Assembly: GCA_947449125.1 (NCBI GenBank)
Contig: CANFQR010000055.1
Span: 1-7,690, forward strand
Length of the DNA: 7,690 bases
Direction of reading: 5' to 3'
DNA from: Bacteroidota bacterium
GTDB taxonomy: Bacteria; Bacteroidota; Bacteroidia; B-17B0; Aurantibacillaceae
In this document: in pieces, positions 1 through 6,155 of the stretch
Numbering within the stretch: position 1 is the stretch's first letter
How the letters are laid out: every line of letters begins with the position of its first letter
Made by a program: the position numbers and the translations under genes
Notes under the pieces: generated by a model
What the model saw: the letters and a program-made list of their open reading frames with translations, nothing else
Told to the model about the DNA's origin: nothing
The model's database searches: none

Positions 1-1256
1 AAGGTTGTTTTTCCGCTTCCGCTTTGGCCAACAAGTGCAATGGTTTTACCTTTTTCTATTCTTAAATTGATATTTTTTAAAACGTAGCCGTCGTCACCTT
101 TGTGATAGGCAAACCATAAATTTTTGTATTCAATTGCGCTATTAAAATCCGATATTTCTTGAGCATTGGTTTTATCTTTAATAAGATTATCAGCTAATAA
201 AATTTTATCAATGCGTTCTTCACTTGCAATGCCTTTTTGAATGTTGTTGTATGAAGTAGTAATTTGTTTTATGGGTGGAATTAATTGTGATGCCAAAATA
301 AAATAGGTCATAAATAACGGACCAGTTAATTCTCCTTTAAACACCATGCTGCCGCCAATAAATAAAATAAGCATTAAAATACCAGTAACAACTGTTTCGG
401 TTAAAGGAGAACTTAAATCTGTTTTTCTGTATACGCTTACCGATTGCTTATAAAATGTTTGATTTAGTTCTTCGAACTTTTTTTGCATGGATGGCATTGC
501 ACTAAATGCTTTTATAATTTTTAAGCTACCTAATGTTTCTTCAATTACACTTATTAAACCACCTAATGTTTCTTTACTTTTGCGTGAAGCGTTTTTTAAA
601 CTCTTCCCTAAAAGGGCAATAAATAAGGCAGCAATTGGTAAAAGTATAATTATGTAAAGCGTTAGCTTAGCACTAATTAAAAGCATTAAGCTAAATAAGA
701 TAACCACGGTTAAAGGTTCTCTAAAAATCATTTCTAGTGTTTGCATAATGCTCCATTCAATTTCCTGAACATCGGAAGTCATTCTGCTCATGAGGTCACC
801 TTTTTTTTCTTCGCTATAATAACTTAAAGGTAAATCCATTGATTTTTTATACATCTTGTTTCTAAGATCGCGCACAACACCATTTCTTATTGGTGCAATA
901 AAAAACATGGCTAAATATCTAAAACTGTTCTTTAAAAAAGTTAATATAAAAATGGCAATGCAAATAATAATAAGTGCTTTAGCTTTTCCGCCCTGACTTA
1001 CAATTAATCCCGTTAAATAATAATTGGTAGCTTCTTTAATATATTCTGACGAGAGGGCAAATTCTGGCTTCCCGTTTAATAAAATTAAGCCCGTTTCAAT
1101 AGGGTTGGTTTGCTCAAAGAGCAATTTTAAAAACGGCATGGCTAATGTTAAACTTACTGCATTAAATAAAGCAAACAAAATATTAAAGAGAACATTAGCA
1201 GTTAAATAACCCTTGTAGTTTTTAGTGTATTTTAAAACAGAAAATAATTTTTTCAT
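1..1256 (-). CDS. ABC exporter, fused permease-ATPase (MsbA-like), 5' part only
   Basis: Translating the minus strand from the ATG at 1256-1254 gives 418 uninterrupted codons that run off the left edge, so the gene is truncated by the window and not broken. The N-terminal two thirds is an ABC type-I exporter membrane domain: hydrophobic segments lie near residues 15-40, 95-115, 180-215 and 290-330, with typical coupling-region text such as KKGDLMSRMTSDVQEIE and SVIEETLGSLKIIKAF. The nucleotide-binding domain begins near residue 375 (IEYKNLWFAY) and reaches Walker A, GQSGSGKTT at 410-418, the last residues visible. The family is about 600 residues long, so Walker B, the signature motif and the H-loop lie outside. 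Such half-transporters act as homodimers in the inner membrane; MsbA flips lipid A, but others export peptides or drugs, and the substrate cannot be read from sequence. It diverges from rbfA across a 70-base gap. Confidence 0.93.
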   Translation of the reverse strand, partial: MKKLFSVLKYTKNYKGYLTANVLFNILFALFNAVSLTLAMPFLKLLFEQTNPIETGLILLNGKPEFALSSEYIKEATNYYLTGLIVSQGGKAKALIIICIAIFILTFLKNSFRYLAMFFIAPIRNGVVRDLRNKMYKKSMDLPLSYYSEEKKGDLMSRMTSDVQEIEWSIMQTLEMIFREPLTVVILFSLMLLISAKLTLYIIILLPIAALFIALLGKSLKNASRKSKETLGGLISVIEETLGSLKIIKAFSAMPSMQKKFEELNQTFYKQSVSVYRKTDLSSPLTETVVTGILMLILFIGGSMVFKGELTGPLFMTYFILASQLIPPIKQITTSYNNIQKGIASEERIDKILLADNLIKDKTNAQEISDFNSAIEYKNLWFAYHKGDDGYVLKNINLRIEKGKTIALVGQSGSGKTT

Positions 1257-1314
1257 TATAACATTTACCCGGATTTTATTTCATTAATTAGCGAATATAC
1301 TACAAAAATCTCAG

Positions 1315-1322
1315 TACATTTG
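1315..1322 (+). promoter_or_regulatory. Candidate Bacteroidota -7 promoter element before rbfA
   Basis: TACATTTG matches the Bacteroidota -7 consensus TAnnTTTG exactly and ends only four bases before the rbfA ATG. A possible -33 partner, TTAG at 1288-1291, matches the TTTG consensus in three of four bases with a rather long 23-base spacer. If it is used, transcription would start at or very near the ATG, giving an almost leaderless rbfA-permease message. The exact -7 match is seen directly; its use as a promoter is inference. Confidence 0.4.
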
Positions 1323-1326
1323 TTGT

Positions 1327-1665
1327 ATGGAAAGCCTAAGGCAACAAAAAGTAAATAAATTACTAGCTAAAGAATTAGCTGAAATTTTCAGGAGTGAATC
1401 GCGTTCTCTTTTTGGAGGCGGATTTATAACGGTAACTACTGTTCGTGTTAGCCCAGATTTAAGTTCTGCAAAAGTGTATTTAAGTATTATGGTTGTTAAA
1501 GACAGGACTGCAATTTTTAAATTAGTGCAAGATCAAAGTAATGTTATTCGTAAAAAATTAGGTTTTATTGTTGGAAAGCAATTAAGAATTGTGCCTGAAT
1601 TAATGTTTTTTATTGACGATTCGTTGGATTATGCCATGAAGATTGAAGAACTCTTAAAAAAGTAA
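1327..1665 (+). CDS. rbfA: Ribosome-binding factor A (RbfA)
   Basis: RbfA is a small KH-fold cytoplasmic protein that binds the immature 30S subunit near 16S helix 1, helps late maturation, and is needed for cold adaptation in Escherichia coli. The 112-residue product has the usual family size and order: an N-terminal helix (RQQKVNKLLAKELAEIF, residues 5-21), the TVTTVRVSPDLSSAKVYLS strand region (about 35-53), a middle helix with NVIRKKLG (72-79), and the RIVPELMFFIDDSLDYAMKIEELL end (from about 87), which corresponds to the family's usual R-x-x-P-x-L-x-F-x-x-D-x-S pattern. The ATG at 1327 starts exactly at the conserved N-terminus. No Shine-Dalgarno sequence is seen, as usual in Bacteroidota. 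It is probably co-transcribed with the permease gene that follows in the same frame right after its TAA stop. Confidence 0.95.
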   Translation: MESLRQQKVNKLLAKELAEIFRSESRSLFGGGFITVTTVRVSPDLSSAKVYLSIMVVKDRTAIFKLVQDQSNVIRKKLGFIVGKQLRIVPELMFFIDDSLDYAMKIEELLKK

Positions 1666-1668
1666 TTT

Positions 1669-2880
1669 CTGGATTTTTCTTTTTATATAGCTAAACGATA
1701 TTTAATTTCAAAAAAATCTAATAATGCTATTAATATTATTAGTTGGATTAGTATTGTAGCTATAGCAATTACTACGGCAGCCTTAATTATTATTCTTTCT
1801 GCCATGAATGGCTTAACCGGAACCGTGGCTAATTTGTATAATGTTTTTGAACCCGATTTAAAAATTACAGTAGTTAATGGAAAATATTTTGAGGCTAACG
1901 ATCAGCTTATTTCCGAAATTAAATCCATTAAAGGTGTAAGCATAATTTCTAAAACTTTAAGCGACAAAGCTTTATTAAAAAACAATGACAAACAAACGTT
2001 AGTTACCATAAAAGGCGTTGATAAAAACTATAGTAAGGTTTCGTCAATTACAACTTCTATAGATGATGGTGTTTACGGATTAAATGATACCTTAAAAAGT
2101 AATATTTTAATAGGCAGAGGAATTGCTAATCAGTTACAAATTAATATTCGCGAATTTGTAAATGAGTTAAGTTTATTTAGCCCTGTAAAAGGAAAATCAG
2201 GAAGCCTTAATCCTGACGAGAATTTTAATCAGATGTATTGCACACCTTCAGGAATATTTTCTTTGAACGATGAGTTTGATTATCAGTTTGCTTTTGTAAA
2301 TATTGAAACTGCCAAAAAATTATTTGATGAGCCTGATAAAGTTAGTGCTATTGAAATTTTATGCGAAAATGGTAAATACGAAAACGTACAAGCGCAGCTT
2401 CAACAAAAATTAGGAAATAAGTTTGAAGTAAAAAATCGTTATCAGTTAAATGATGTTTTGTTTAAAACATTAGAAACAGAAAAACTAGCAACGTTTATCA
2501 TTCTTGCATTTATTTTAATTATTGCCACTTTTAATATAATAGGTGCTTTAACTATGCTTATAATAGAAAAACGAAAAGATATTAAAACGCTTTACAGTAT
2601 GGGAGCAAGCATATATTTAATAAGAAATATATTTATGCGCGAAGGTTTTTTAATAACCGGCGTGGGCGCTATAATTGGTTTGATTGTGGGTTTGTTTGTT
2701 TGCTGGTTGCAAATACAGTTTCATTTGGTAAAGTTTGGCGACGAATTTATAATACCGTATTATCCAATTGAAATACAGTTAACAGATTTTTTCTGGATTT
2801 TTGGATTAATCATGCTCATAGGATTTTTTGCTGCTTTATATCCTGTAAGAGTATTTACAAAAATGGATTTGTTGCGTTAA
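1669..2880 (+). CDS. LolC/LolE/FtsX-family ABC transporter permease, probable CTG start
   Basis: This is an inner-membrane permease of the MacB/FtsX superfamily, closest in layout to LolC/LolE, which with the LolD ATPase extract lipoproteins for transport to the outer membrane. From the ATG at 1804 the product would lack its first transmembrane helix. The open frame continues upstream to the rbfA stop and encodes the family's conserved beginning, DFSFYIAKRYLISKKSNNAI, then a hydrophobic helix (about residues 23-45). No ATG, GTG or TTG lies between the stop and that motif, so I place the start at CTG 1669, giving 403 residues, normal for the family. A large extracytoplasmic domain (about 50-270) is followed by three helices near 274-299, 325-348 and 373-392. 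EKRKDIKTLYSMGA and the closing YPVRVFTKMDLLR are typical. No ATPase gene is adjacent, so the Lol role is family inference; other FtsX-like substrates are possible. Confidence 0.88.
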   Translation: MDFSFYIAKRYLISKKSNNAINIISWISIVAIAITTAALIIILSAMNGLTGTVANLYNVFEPDLKITVVNGKYFEANDQLISEIKSIKGVSIISKTLSDKALLKNNDKQTLVTIKGVDKNYSKVSSITTSIDDGVYGLNDTLKSNILIGRGIANQLQINIREFVNELSLFSPVKGKSGSLNPDENFNQMYCTPSGIFSLNDEFDYQFAFVNIETAKKLFDEPDKVSAIEILCENGKYENVQAQLQQKLGNKFEVKNRYQLNDVLFKTLETEKLATFIILAFILIIATFNIIGALTMLIIEKRKDIKTLYSMGASIYLIRNIFMREGFLITGVGAIIGLIVGLFVCWLQIQFHLVKFGDEFIIPYYPIEIQLTDFFWIFGLIMLIGFFAALYPVRVFTKMDLLR

Positions 2881-2896
2881 TTAATTTTTGGTTTTA

Positions 2897-3244
2897 TTAA
2901 GACTCCCACCATTTTGCTTTTATGCCTATAAATAAACCTTCTTCGTTTATTTTAATAGGATATGTTTTTATGGCAAAAGCTCCTCCTGAAGTGGCTTTGC
3001 CAGATTTTAAATCAAACGAGTAACGATGTAACGGACAAATTATTTCATTTTTTTTGCTACAAAATCCTTTACTTAAACTGGCCCCATTGTGTGGGCATTT
3101 ATCGCCAAAGGCAAAAATTCCTAAATCTGTTTTTGTAATACAAATTTTTTCACCTTTTAATTCAAGATTAATGAAAGTGTTTTTTAAAAGATAGTCATCA
3201 TCGTTTTCTTCTTTTTCAAAAATTTTAATCCAGTGGTAATCCAT
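2897..3244 (-). CDS. Small Rieske [2Fe-2S] protein
   Basis: The 115-residue product is a single Rieske domain carrying the four cluster ligands in the usual pattern: CPHNGASLSKG (Cys50, His52) and CPLHRYSFDL (Cys70, His73), with 17 residues between the two motifs. A glycine-rich stretch and final strands follow (KSGKATSGGAFAIKTYPI). It has no signal peptide or membrane helix, so it is likely a soluble cytoplasmic protein like the Rieske ferredoxins of dioxygenase systems or the small NirD-type subunits. No oxygenase, reductase or nitrite reductase gene is nearby, so its electron partner is unknown. I start it at ATG 3244; the frame also allows TTG at 3256, which would add only four residues (MIDI). 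It lies 26 bases behind the HEAT-like gene on the same strand, suggesting co-transcription, and its stop is 16 bases from the convergent permease stop, with no clear terminator hairpin between. Confidence 0.9.
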   Translation of the reverse strand: MDYHWIKIFEKEENDDDYLLKNTFINLELKGEKICITKTDLGIFAFGDKCPHNGASLSKGFCSKKNEIICPLHRYSFDLKSGKATSGGAFAIKTYPIKINEEGLFIGIKAKWWES

Positions 3245-3270
3245 TATATCAATCAAATCTGTAAAGTTTA

Positions 3271-3801
3271 TTATGTTTGAAGTGATATGTTTGCTTTTTT
3301 AAGCGCTGCAAGATATATTTTTTTGATGCTGTTTTTTTCTTCTCTTTTTAAAATGGCATCTACAGCAGGAATTAGATTTTTGTTAACGGTTGTTTTAAAT
3401 TTTATAATTTCTCCTAATGCCATGGCAGCACTCCACCTTACTACTGTGCCGATGTGTTCTGTATTTTGGAGTAGGCGATGAATGGTTAAATCTATTTTTT
3501 CAGGAAATAAATGAATGGTGTTTGCAATAACTTTTGCACTTTCCCATTTAATGCGAGGCGCTTTTGCTTCTAAACCTAACAAAATAAAATCAAAGTCAGA
3601 TGTATTTAAAATATCAGGTTGTTGTTTGGTGGCAAATTCAATGGCTTCTATACAAGTTGCTTTTAAAGCATCCTTTGAACTGGTTGCGAATTGAATTAAT
3701 TGATCTGTGCTTATTGTTTTGTCAAGTAACCAATTGGACAAGGTTTCTGTTTTCCCCTTGGGTTTTATGTTTTTATTATTTAATAGTTCGGCAATATCCA
3801 T
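3271..3801 (-). CDS. HEAT-like helical repeat protein of unknown function
   Basis: The 176-residue product appears all-helical and soluble, with no signal peptide or membrane segment. Two stretches resemble each other and the second helix of HEAT repeats: KWESAKVIANTI (residues 85-96) and RWSAAMALGEII (122-133). Related helical pairs can be suggested near 33-62 and 141-172, giving about four units. HEAT-type arrays are usually protein-binding scaffolds, and no catalytic motif is visible. The start at ATG 3801 is the first in frame that gives a sensible N-terminus (MDIAELLNNKNI). The gene sits upstream of the Rieske gene with a 26-base gap, so the two may be expressed together; whether this protein is a scaffold or partner for the Rieske protein is only a guess. 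The repeat family assignment is by eye and moderate; ARM-like or DNA-glycosylase AlkD-like folds remain possible. Confidence 0.72.
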   Translation of the reverse strand: MDIAELLNNKNIKPKGKTETLSNWLLDKTISTDQLIQFATSSKDALKATCIEAIEFATKQQPDILNTSDFDFILLGLEAKAPRIKWESAKVIANTIHLFPEKIDLTIHRLLQNTEHIGTVVRWSAAMALGEIIKFKTTVNKNLIPAVDAILKREEKNSIKKIYLAALKKANISLQT

Positions 3802-3805
3802 AGCC

Positions 3806-3895
3806 TTATTTTTTGCATGAGACCATCTCTCTAATTTTAGAATTCCACTTAATAAACAACCTGCCGAAAATCTTTGAACCCCATTTTTTTTTCAT
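3806..3895 (-). CDS. Possible 29-residue basic small ORF upstream of the HEAT-like gene
   Basis: An ATG at 3895 opens a 29-codon frame (MKKKWGSKIFGRLFIKWNSK, then IREMVSCKK) ending in TAA four bases before the HEAT-like ATG, a spacing typical of genes in one operon. The peptide is strongly basic, with two tryptophans. Without an ATG, the open frame extends further upstream (codons KRTEQKHQAFVKNK) to a TAG at 3946-3944, so it could also be the remnant of the end of a longer decayed gene. It is in frame with, but behind, the stop of the SDR gene. I do not recognise it. Its only support is position and an uninterrupted frame in an otherwise AT-rich spacer, so chance is quite possible. Confidence 0.22.
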   Translation of the reverse strand: MKKKWGSKIFGRLFIKWNSKIREMVSCKK

Positions 3896-3955
3896 TTTAT
3901 TTTTTACAAATGCTTGATGTTTTTGTTCCGTTCTTTTCAGCCTCTATAAATTATT

Positions 3956-4735
3956 TTAAGCTTTGCCTAATATTTTGCTTGAAACTTTCAATACTAATGC
4001 TCTTGGTATAAATCTTATAGAGTTAGCCAAAATATAATTTATAATTCCGTGTATAGCAACAGTCTTTCCTTTTACCATTGAACTGTAGCCATATTCGGCA
4101 ACTTCTTTACCTGTTGGTAATTTTTTGTCTTTAAAAAGTTTGCTATCTTCCAGTCCACCTGCGGCTTGGAAACCAGTTTCAGTTGCACCTGGACAAAGAG
4201 CAGTTATTGTTATTCCTTTATCAATTACTTCATTACTAATTGCCTCCGTGAAACTTAATACATAAGCTTTAGTTGCAAAATAAACTGCCATCATTGGTCC
4301 TGGCTGAAACGCTGCTGTTGAAGCAACATTCATTATTTTGCCACTTCTTCGTTTAATCATATCTTTTAGATACAATTTTGTAAAATGTGTCAGCGTTGTA
4401 ATGTTTAGGTTAATCATTTGCAGTTCTTTGTCCCAGTCAGTTTCAACAAACATTCCAAAGTCACCAAAACCTGCATTGTTTATCAAATAATCAATTTGAA
4501 TATTTTCTTTATTCGTTTCGTTATAGATTTCTTGAGCGGCGTTACTTAGAGAAAGGTCTTTACCTATGGTAAAAACAGATACCTTAAATTGCATTTCTAG
4601 CTCTGTTTTGATTTCATCTAATTTAGATTTGTTTCTTGCCACCAAAACTAAATCACCTCCTTTTGAAGCGTGAATTTTAGCTAATTCTAATCCAATGCCG
4701 TTAGACGCTCCTGTTATCAATGCTGTATTTTTCAT
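3956..4735 (-). CDS. Short-chain dehydrogenase/reductase (SDR)
   Basis: This is a classical SDR oxidoreductase of 259 residues that probably uses NADP(H) or NAD(H) in the cytoplasm. The Rossmann glycine motif TGASNGIG is at residues 8-15, NNAG at 86-89, the structural Asn at about 111 (NLNIT), and the catalytic Ser139, Tyr152 and Lys156 (VYFATKAYVLSFTEAI) have correct spacing, followed by CPGATETGF (181-189), typical of the family. The arginine in LVARNKSKLD near 34 suits NADPH binding. The sequence style resembles the DltE/YqjQ-like group, whose substrates are mostly unknown, so none is assigned. The start at ATG 4735 fits the conserved N-terminus. It stands alone: 128 bases separate it from dapB upstream and 154 from the HEAT-like gene downstream, and neither neighbour suggests a pathway. 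No clear TAnnTTTG promoter was found in front of it. Confidence 0.93.
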   Translation of the reverse strand: MKNTALITGASNGIGLELAKIHASKGGDLVLVARNKSKLDEIKTELEMQFKVSVFTIGKDLSLSNAAQEIYNETNKENIQIDYLINNAGFGDFGMFVETDWDKELQMINLNITTLTHFTKLYLKDMIKRRSGKIMNVASTAAFQPGPMMAVYFATKAYVLSFTEAISNEVIDKGITITALCPGATETGFQAAGGLEDSKLFKDKKLPTGKEVAEYGYSSMVKGKTVAIHGIINYILANSIRFIPRALVLKVSSKILGKA

Positions 4736-4863
4736 TTTCTATTTATTTAAGTATCAATCCTTTTCCTTTAAAATGCCGCAACTTTGGTAATTTTTTAAGT
4801 TTTTTTGTTCTGAAGTAAAATTAGTTTTATTTATTGATTCTATTTTTTGAATACTGAAAAGTT

Positions 4864-5571
4864 TTAAATTAGGTCATTCATGGTATAAATACCTTTTTTG
4901 TTTAGCATAAATTCTGCCGCAATAATTGCACCTACAGCAAAGCCTTTTCGGTTATGTGCTTTATGCATAATTTCTATGTCGTCAATTTCAGAATGGTACT
5001 TAATAATATGTGTCCCCGGAACTTCACCATCTCGGATATCATTAATAAATAATGTTTCTATATTTTTTTCGTTGATACTCCATGACTTTTTCCTGTCAAG
5101 TTTTTTAATTATCTGTTCGGCCAGTGTAATCGCCGTTCCGCTGGGTTTGTCGAGTTTATGAATGTGATGAATTTCTTCCAGGCTTACATCATAGTTTTCG
5201 TATTTATTCATTATGTCAGCCAAATAGGTGTTTACTTTAAAAAATAAATTTACGCCAACGCTAAAATTGGTGGCATGAAAAAGCGCCCCATTTTTTTTAA
5301 GACAAAACTCTTTAATCTCTTCAAAATTAGTGTACCAACCTGTAGTACCAACAACAACAGGGTCTTGTGTGTTTAAATATTTTTTTAAATTGTCAATAAC
5401 GGTATGCGGGGTGCTAAATTCAATTATTGCATCAGCTTTTTTTAAATCTTCATCACTAACAGAGTCGCAATTACTTTTATTAATTTTAAGAATTATGTTG
5501 TGATTTCTTTTAATTGCAATGGTTTCAATTTCTTTACCCATCTTTCCGTAACCGGACAATATAATATTCAT
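4864..5571 (-). CDS. dapB: 4-hydroxy-tetrahydrodipicolinate reductase
   Basis: DapB reduces the product of DapA to tetrahydrodipicolinate with NAD(P)H in the diaminopimelate/lysine pathway, which supplies peptidoglycan and lysine. The N-terminal nucleotide-binding motif GYGKMG is at residues 7-12, EFSTP at 51-55 and VVGTTGW at 73-79. The family signature EEIHHIHKLDKPSGTA (132-147) contains His135, His136 and Lys139, matching catalytic His159, His160 and Lys163 of the Escherichia coli enzyme. The closing HKAHNRKGFAVGAIIAAEFM is also typical. At 235 residues it is shorter than the Escherichia coli enzyme (273), in line with the compact Bacteroidota form; no motif is lost. The ATG lies one base behind the stop of the DUF5683 gene, so it is translated from the same message as DUF5683 and the YihY-like gene. 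Confidence 0.97.
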   Translation of the reverse strand: MNIILSGYGKMGKEIETIAIKRNHNIILKINKSNCDSVSDEDLKKADAIIEFSTPHTVIDNLKKYLNTQDPVVVGTTGWYTNFEEIKEFCLKKNGALFHATNFSVGVNLFFKVNTYLADIMNKYENYDVSLEEIHHIHKLDKPSGTAITLAEQIIKKLDRKKSWSINEKNIETLFINDIRDGEVPGTHIIKYHSEIDDIEIMHKAHNRKGFAVGAIIAAEFMLNKKGIYTMNDLI

Positions 5572-5572
5572 A

Positions 5573-6154
5573 TTACTTTAAATTAAATTTCACAGAAAGA
5601 CCTGCCGCCATTTTATAACCATTGTTAGTTTTATAAGTATTTTGCCATGGACTAATATGAATACTTAAGTCGTCGCTTACATCAAAGGTTTTCAAATGAG
5701 CATCTACATTGGCATCTATAATGTTAATTAAATAAATAATACTGAAGCCAATAACTGCAAAATCTCTGAATTTTCTGTACTCTAATTTTAAAATTTGCGA
5801 TTGATCGCTGGAGTATTGTGGCATAGATGGAACAGTCGTCGAATCACCATCGTTATAAGCTCTTACATTAGACCTATATAAATTATACAGCTTGTTGTTG
5901 TTTAAAAACATATATCCAAAACCACCAATTCCGGCATAAATAATTGGAATTTTCCAGTATTTTTTATTGTATGCCTGTCCCAATCCTGGCATGATAGCGC
6001 TCATTAAGCTTGCTTTTCGCGCGTTGGAATAAATGGCTTTCTTTTCTTTTTTATTTATTGCACTTGAGTCGCTTGAGCTTGAAAGGTTGTCATTTTGGGC
6101 ATTGCAGAAGATTGCAACAAATAGAAAAATAACTATACTTAAAAATTTTGTCAA
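5573..6154 (-). CDS. DUF5683-type membrane protein with signal peptide, TTG start
   Basis: The 193-residue product starts with a signal peptide (about residues 1-19, MTKFLSIVIFLFVAIFCNA, likely cut before Gln20), then a Ser/Asp-rich linker. The conserved core follows: KASLMSAIMPGLGQAYNKKYWK (about 47-68), a hydrophobic stretch with IPIIYAGIGGFGYMF (69-83), the NNNKLYNLYRSNVRAYNDGD segment, and a second hydrophobic stretch at about 132-147 (FAVIGFSIIYLINIID). This matches the DUF5683 family of Bacteroidota, whose function is unknown. The start must be TTG at 6154: the frame is closed by a TAA at 6163-6161, the next ATG is at residue 51, and only the TTG keeps the signal peptide. The TTG sits one base behind the YihY-like stop and the gene ends one base before dapB, so translation is probably coupled. 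In many Bacteroidota this family sits between parB and dapB. Confidence 0.9.
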   Translation of the reverse strand: MTKFLSIVIFLFVAIFCNAQNDNLSSSSDSSAINKKEKKAIYSNARKASLMSAIMPGLGQAYNKKYWKIPIIYAGIGGFGYMFLNNNKLYNLYRSNVRAYNDGDSTTVPSMPQYSSDQSQILKLEYRKFRDFAVIGFSIIYLINIIDANVDAHLKTFDVSDDLSIHISPWQNTYKTNNGYKMAAGLSVKFNLK

Positions 6155-6155
6155 T

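Noticed and set aside
1024..1209. Plus-strand 61-codon ORF
   Set aside because: Lies antisense within the ABC exporter, whose protein is clearly recognisable; no family features.
2881..2896. Possible bidirectional terminator between the convergent permease and Rieske genes
   Set aside because: Only AT-rich sequence with a short TTAATTAA palindrome; no GC stem-loop.
3287..3803. Two plus-strand ORFs (3287-3481 and 3600-3803)
   Set aside because: Both are antisense shadows of the HEAT-like gene; their hydrophobic look comes from reading an AT-rich helical gene backwards.
3819..3829. Short inverted repeat GAGA-CCA-TCTC
   Set aside because: Only a four-base stem, inside a possible ORF; expected by chance.
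4898..5161. Plus-strand 87-codon ORF
   Set aside because: Antisense to the catalytic part of dapB, which is certain.
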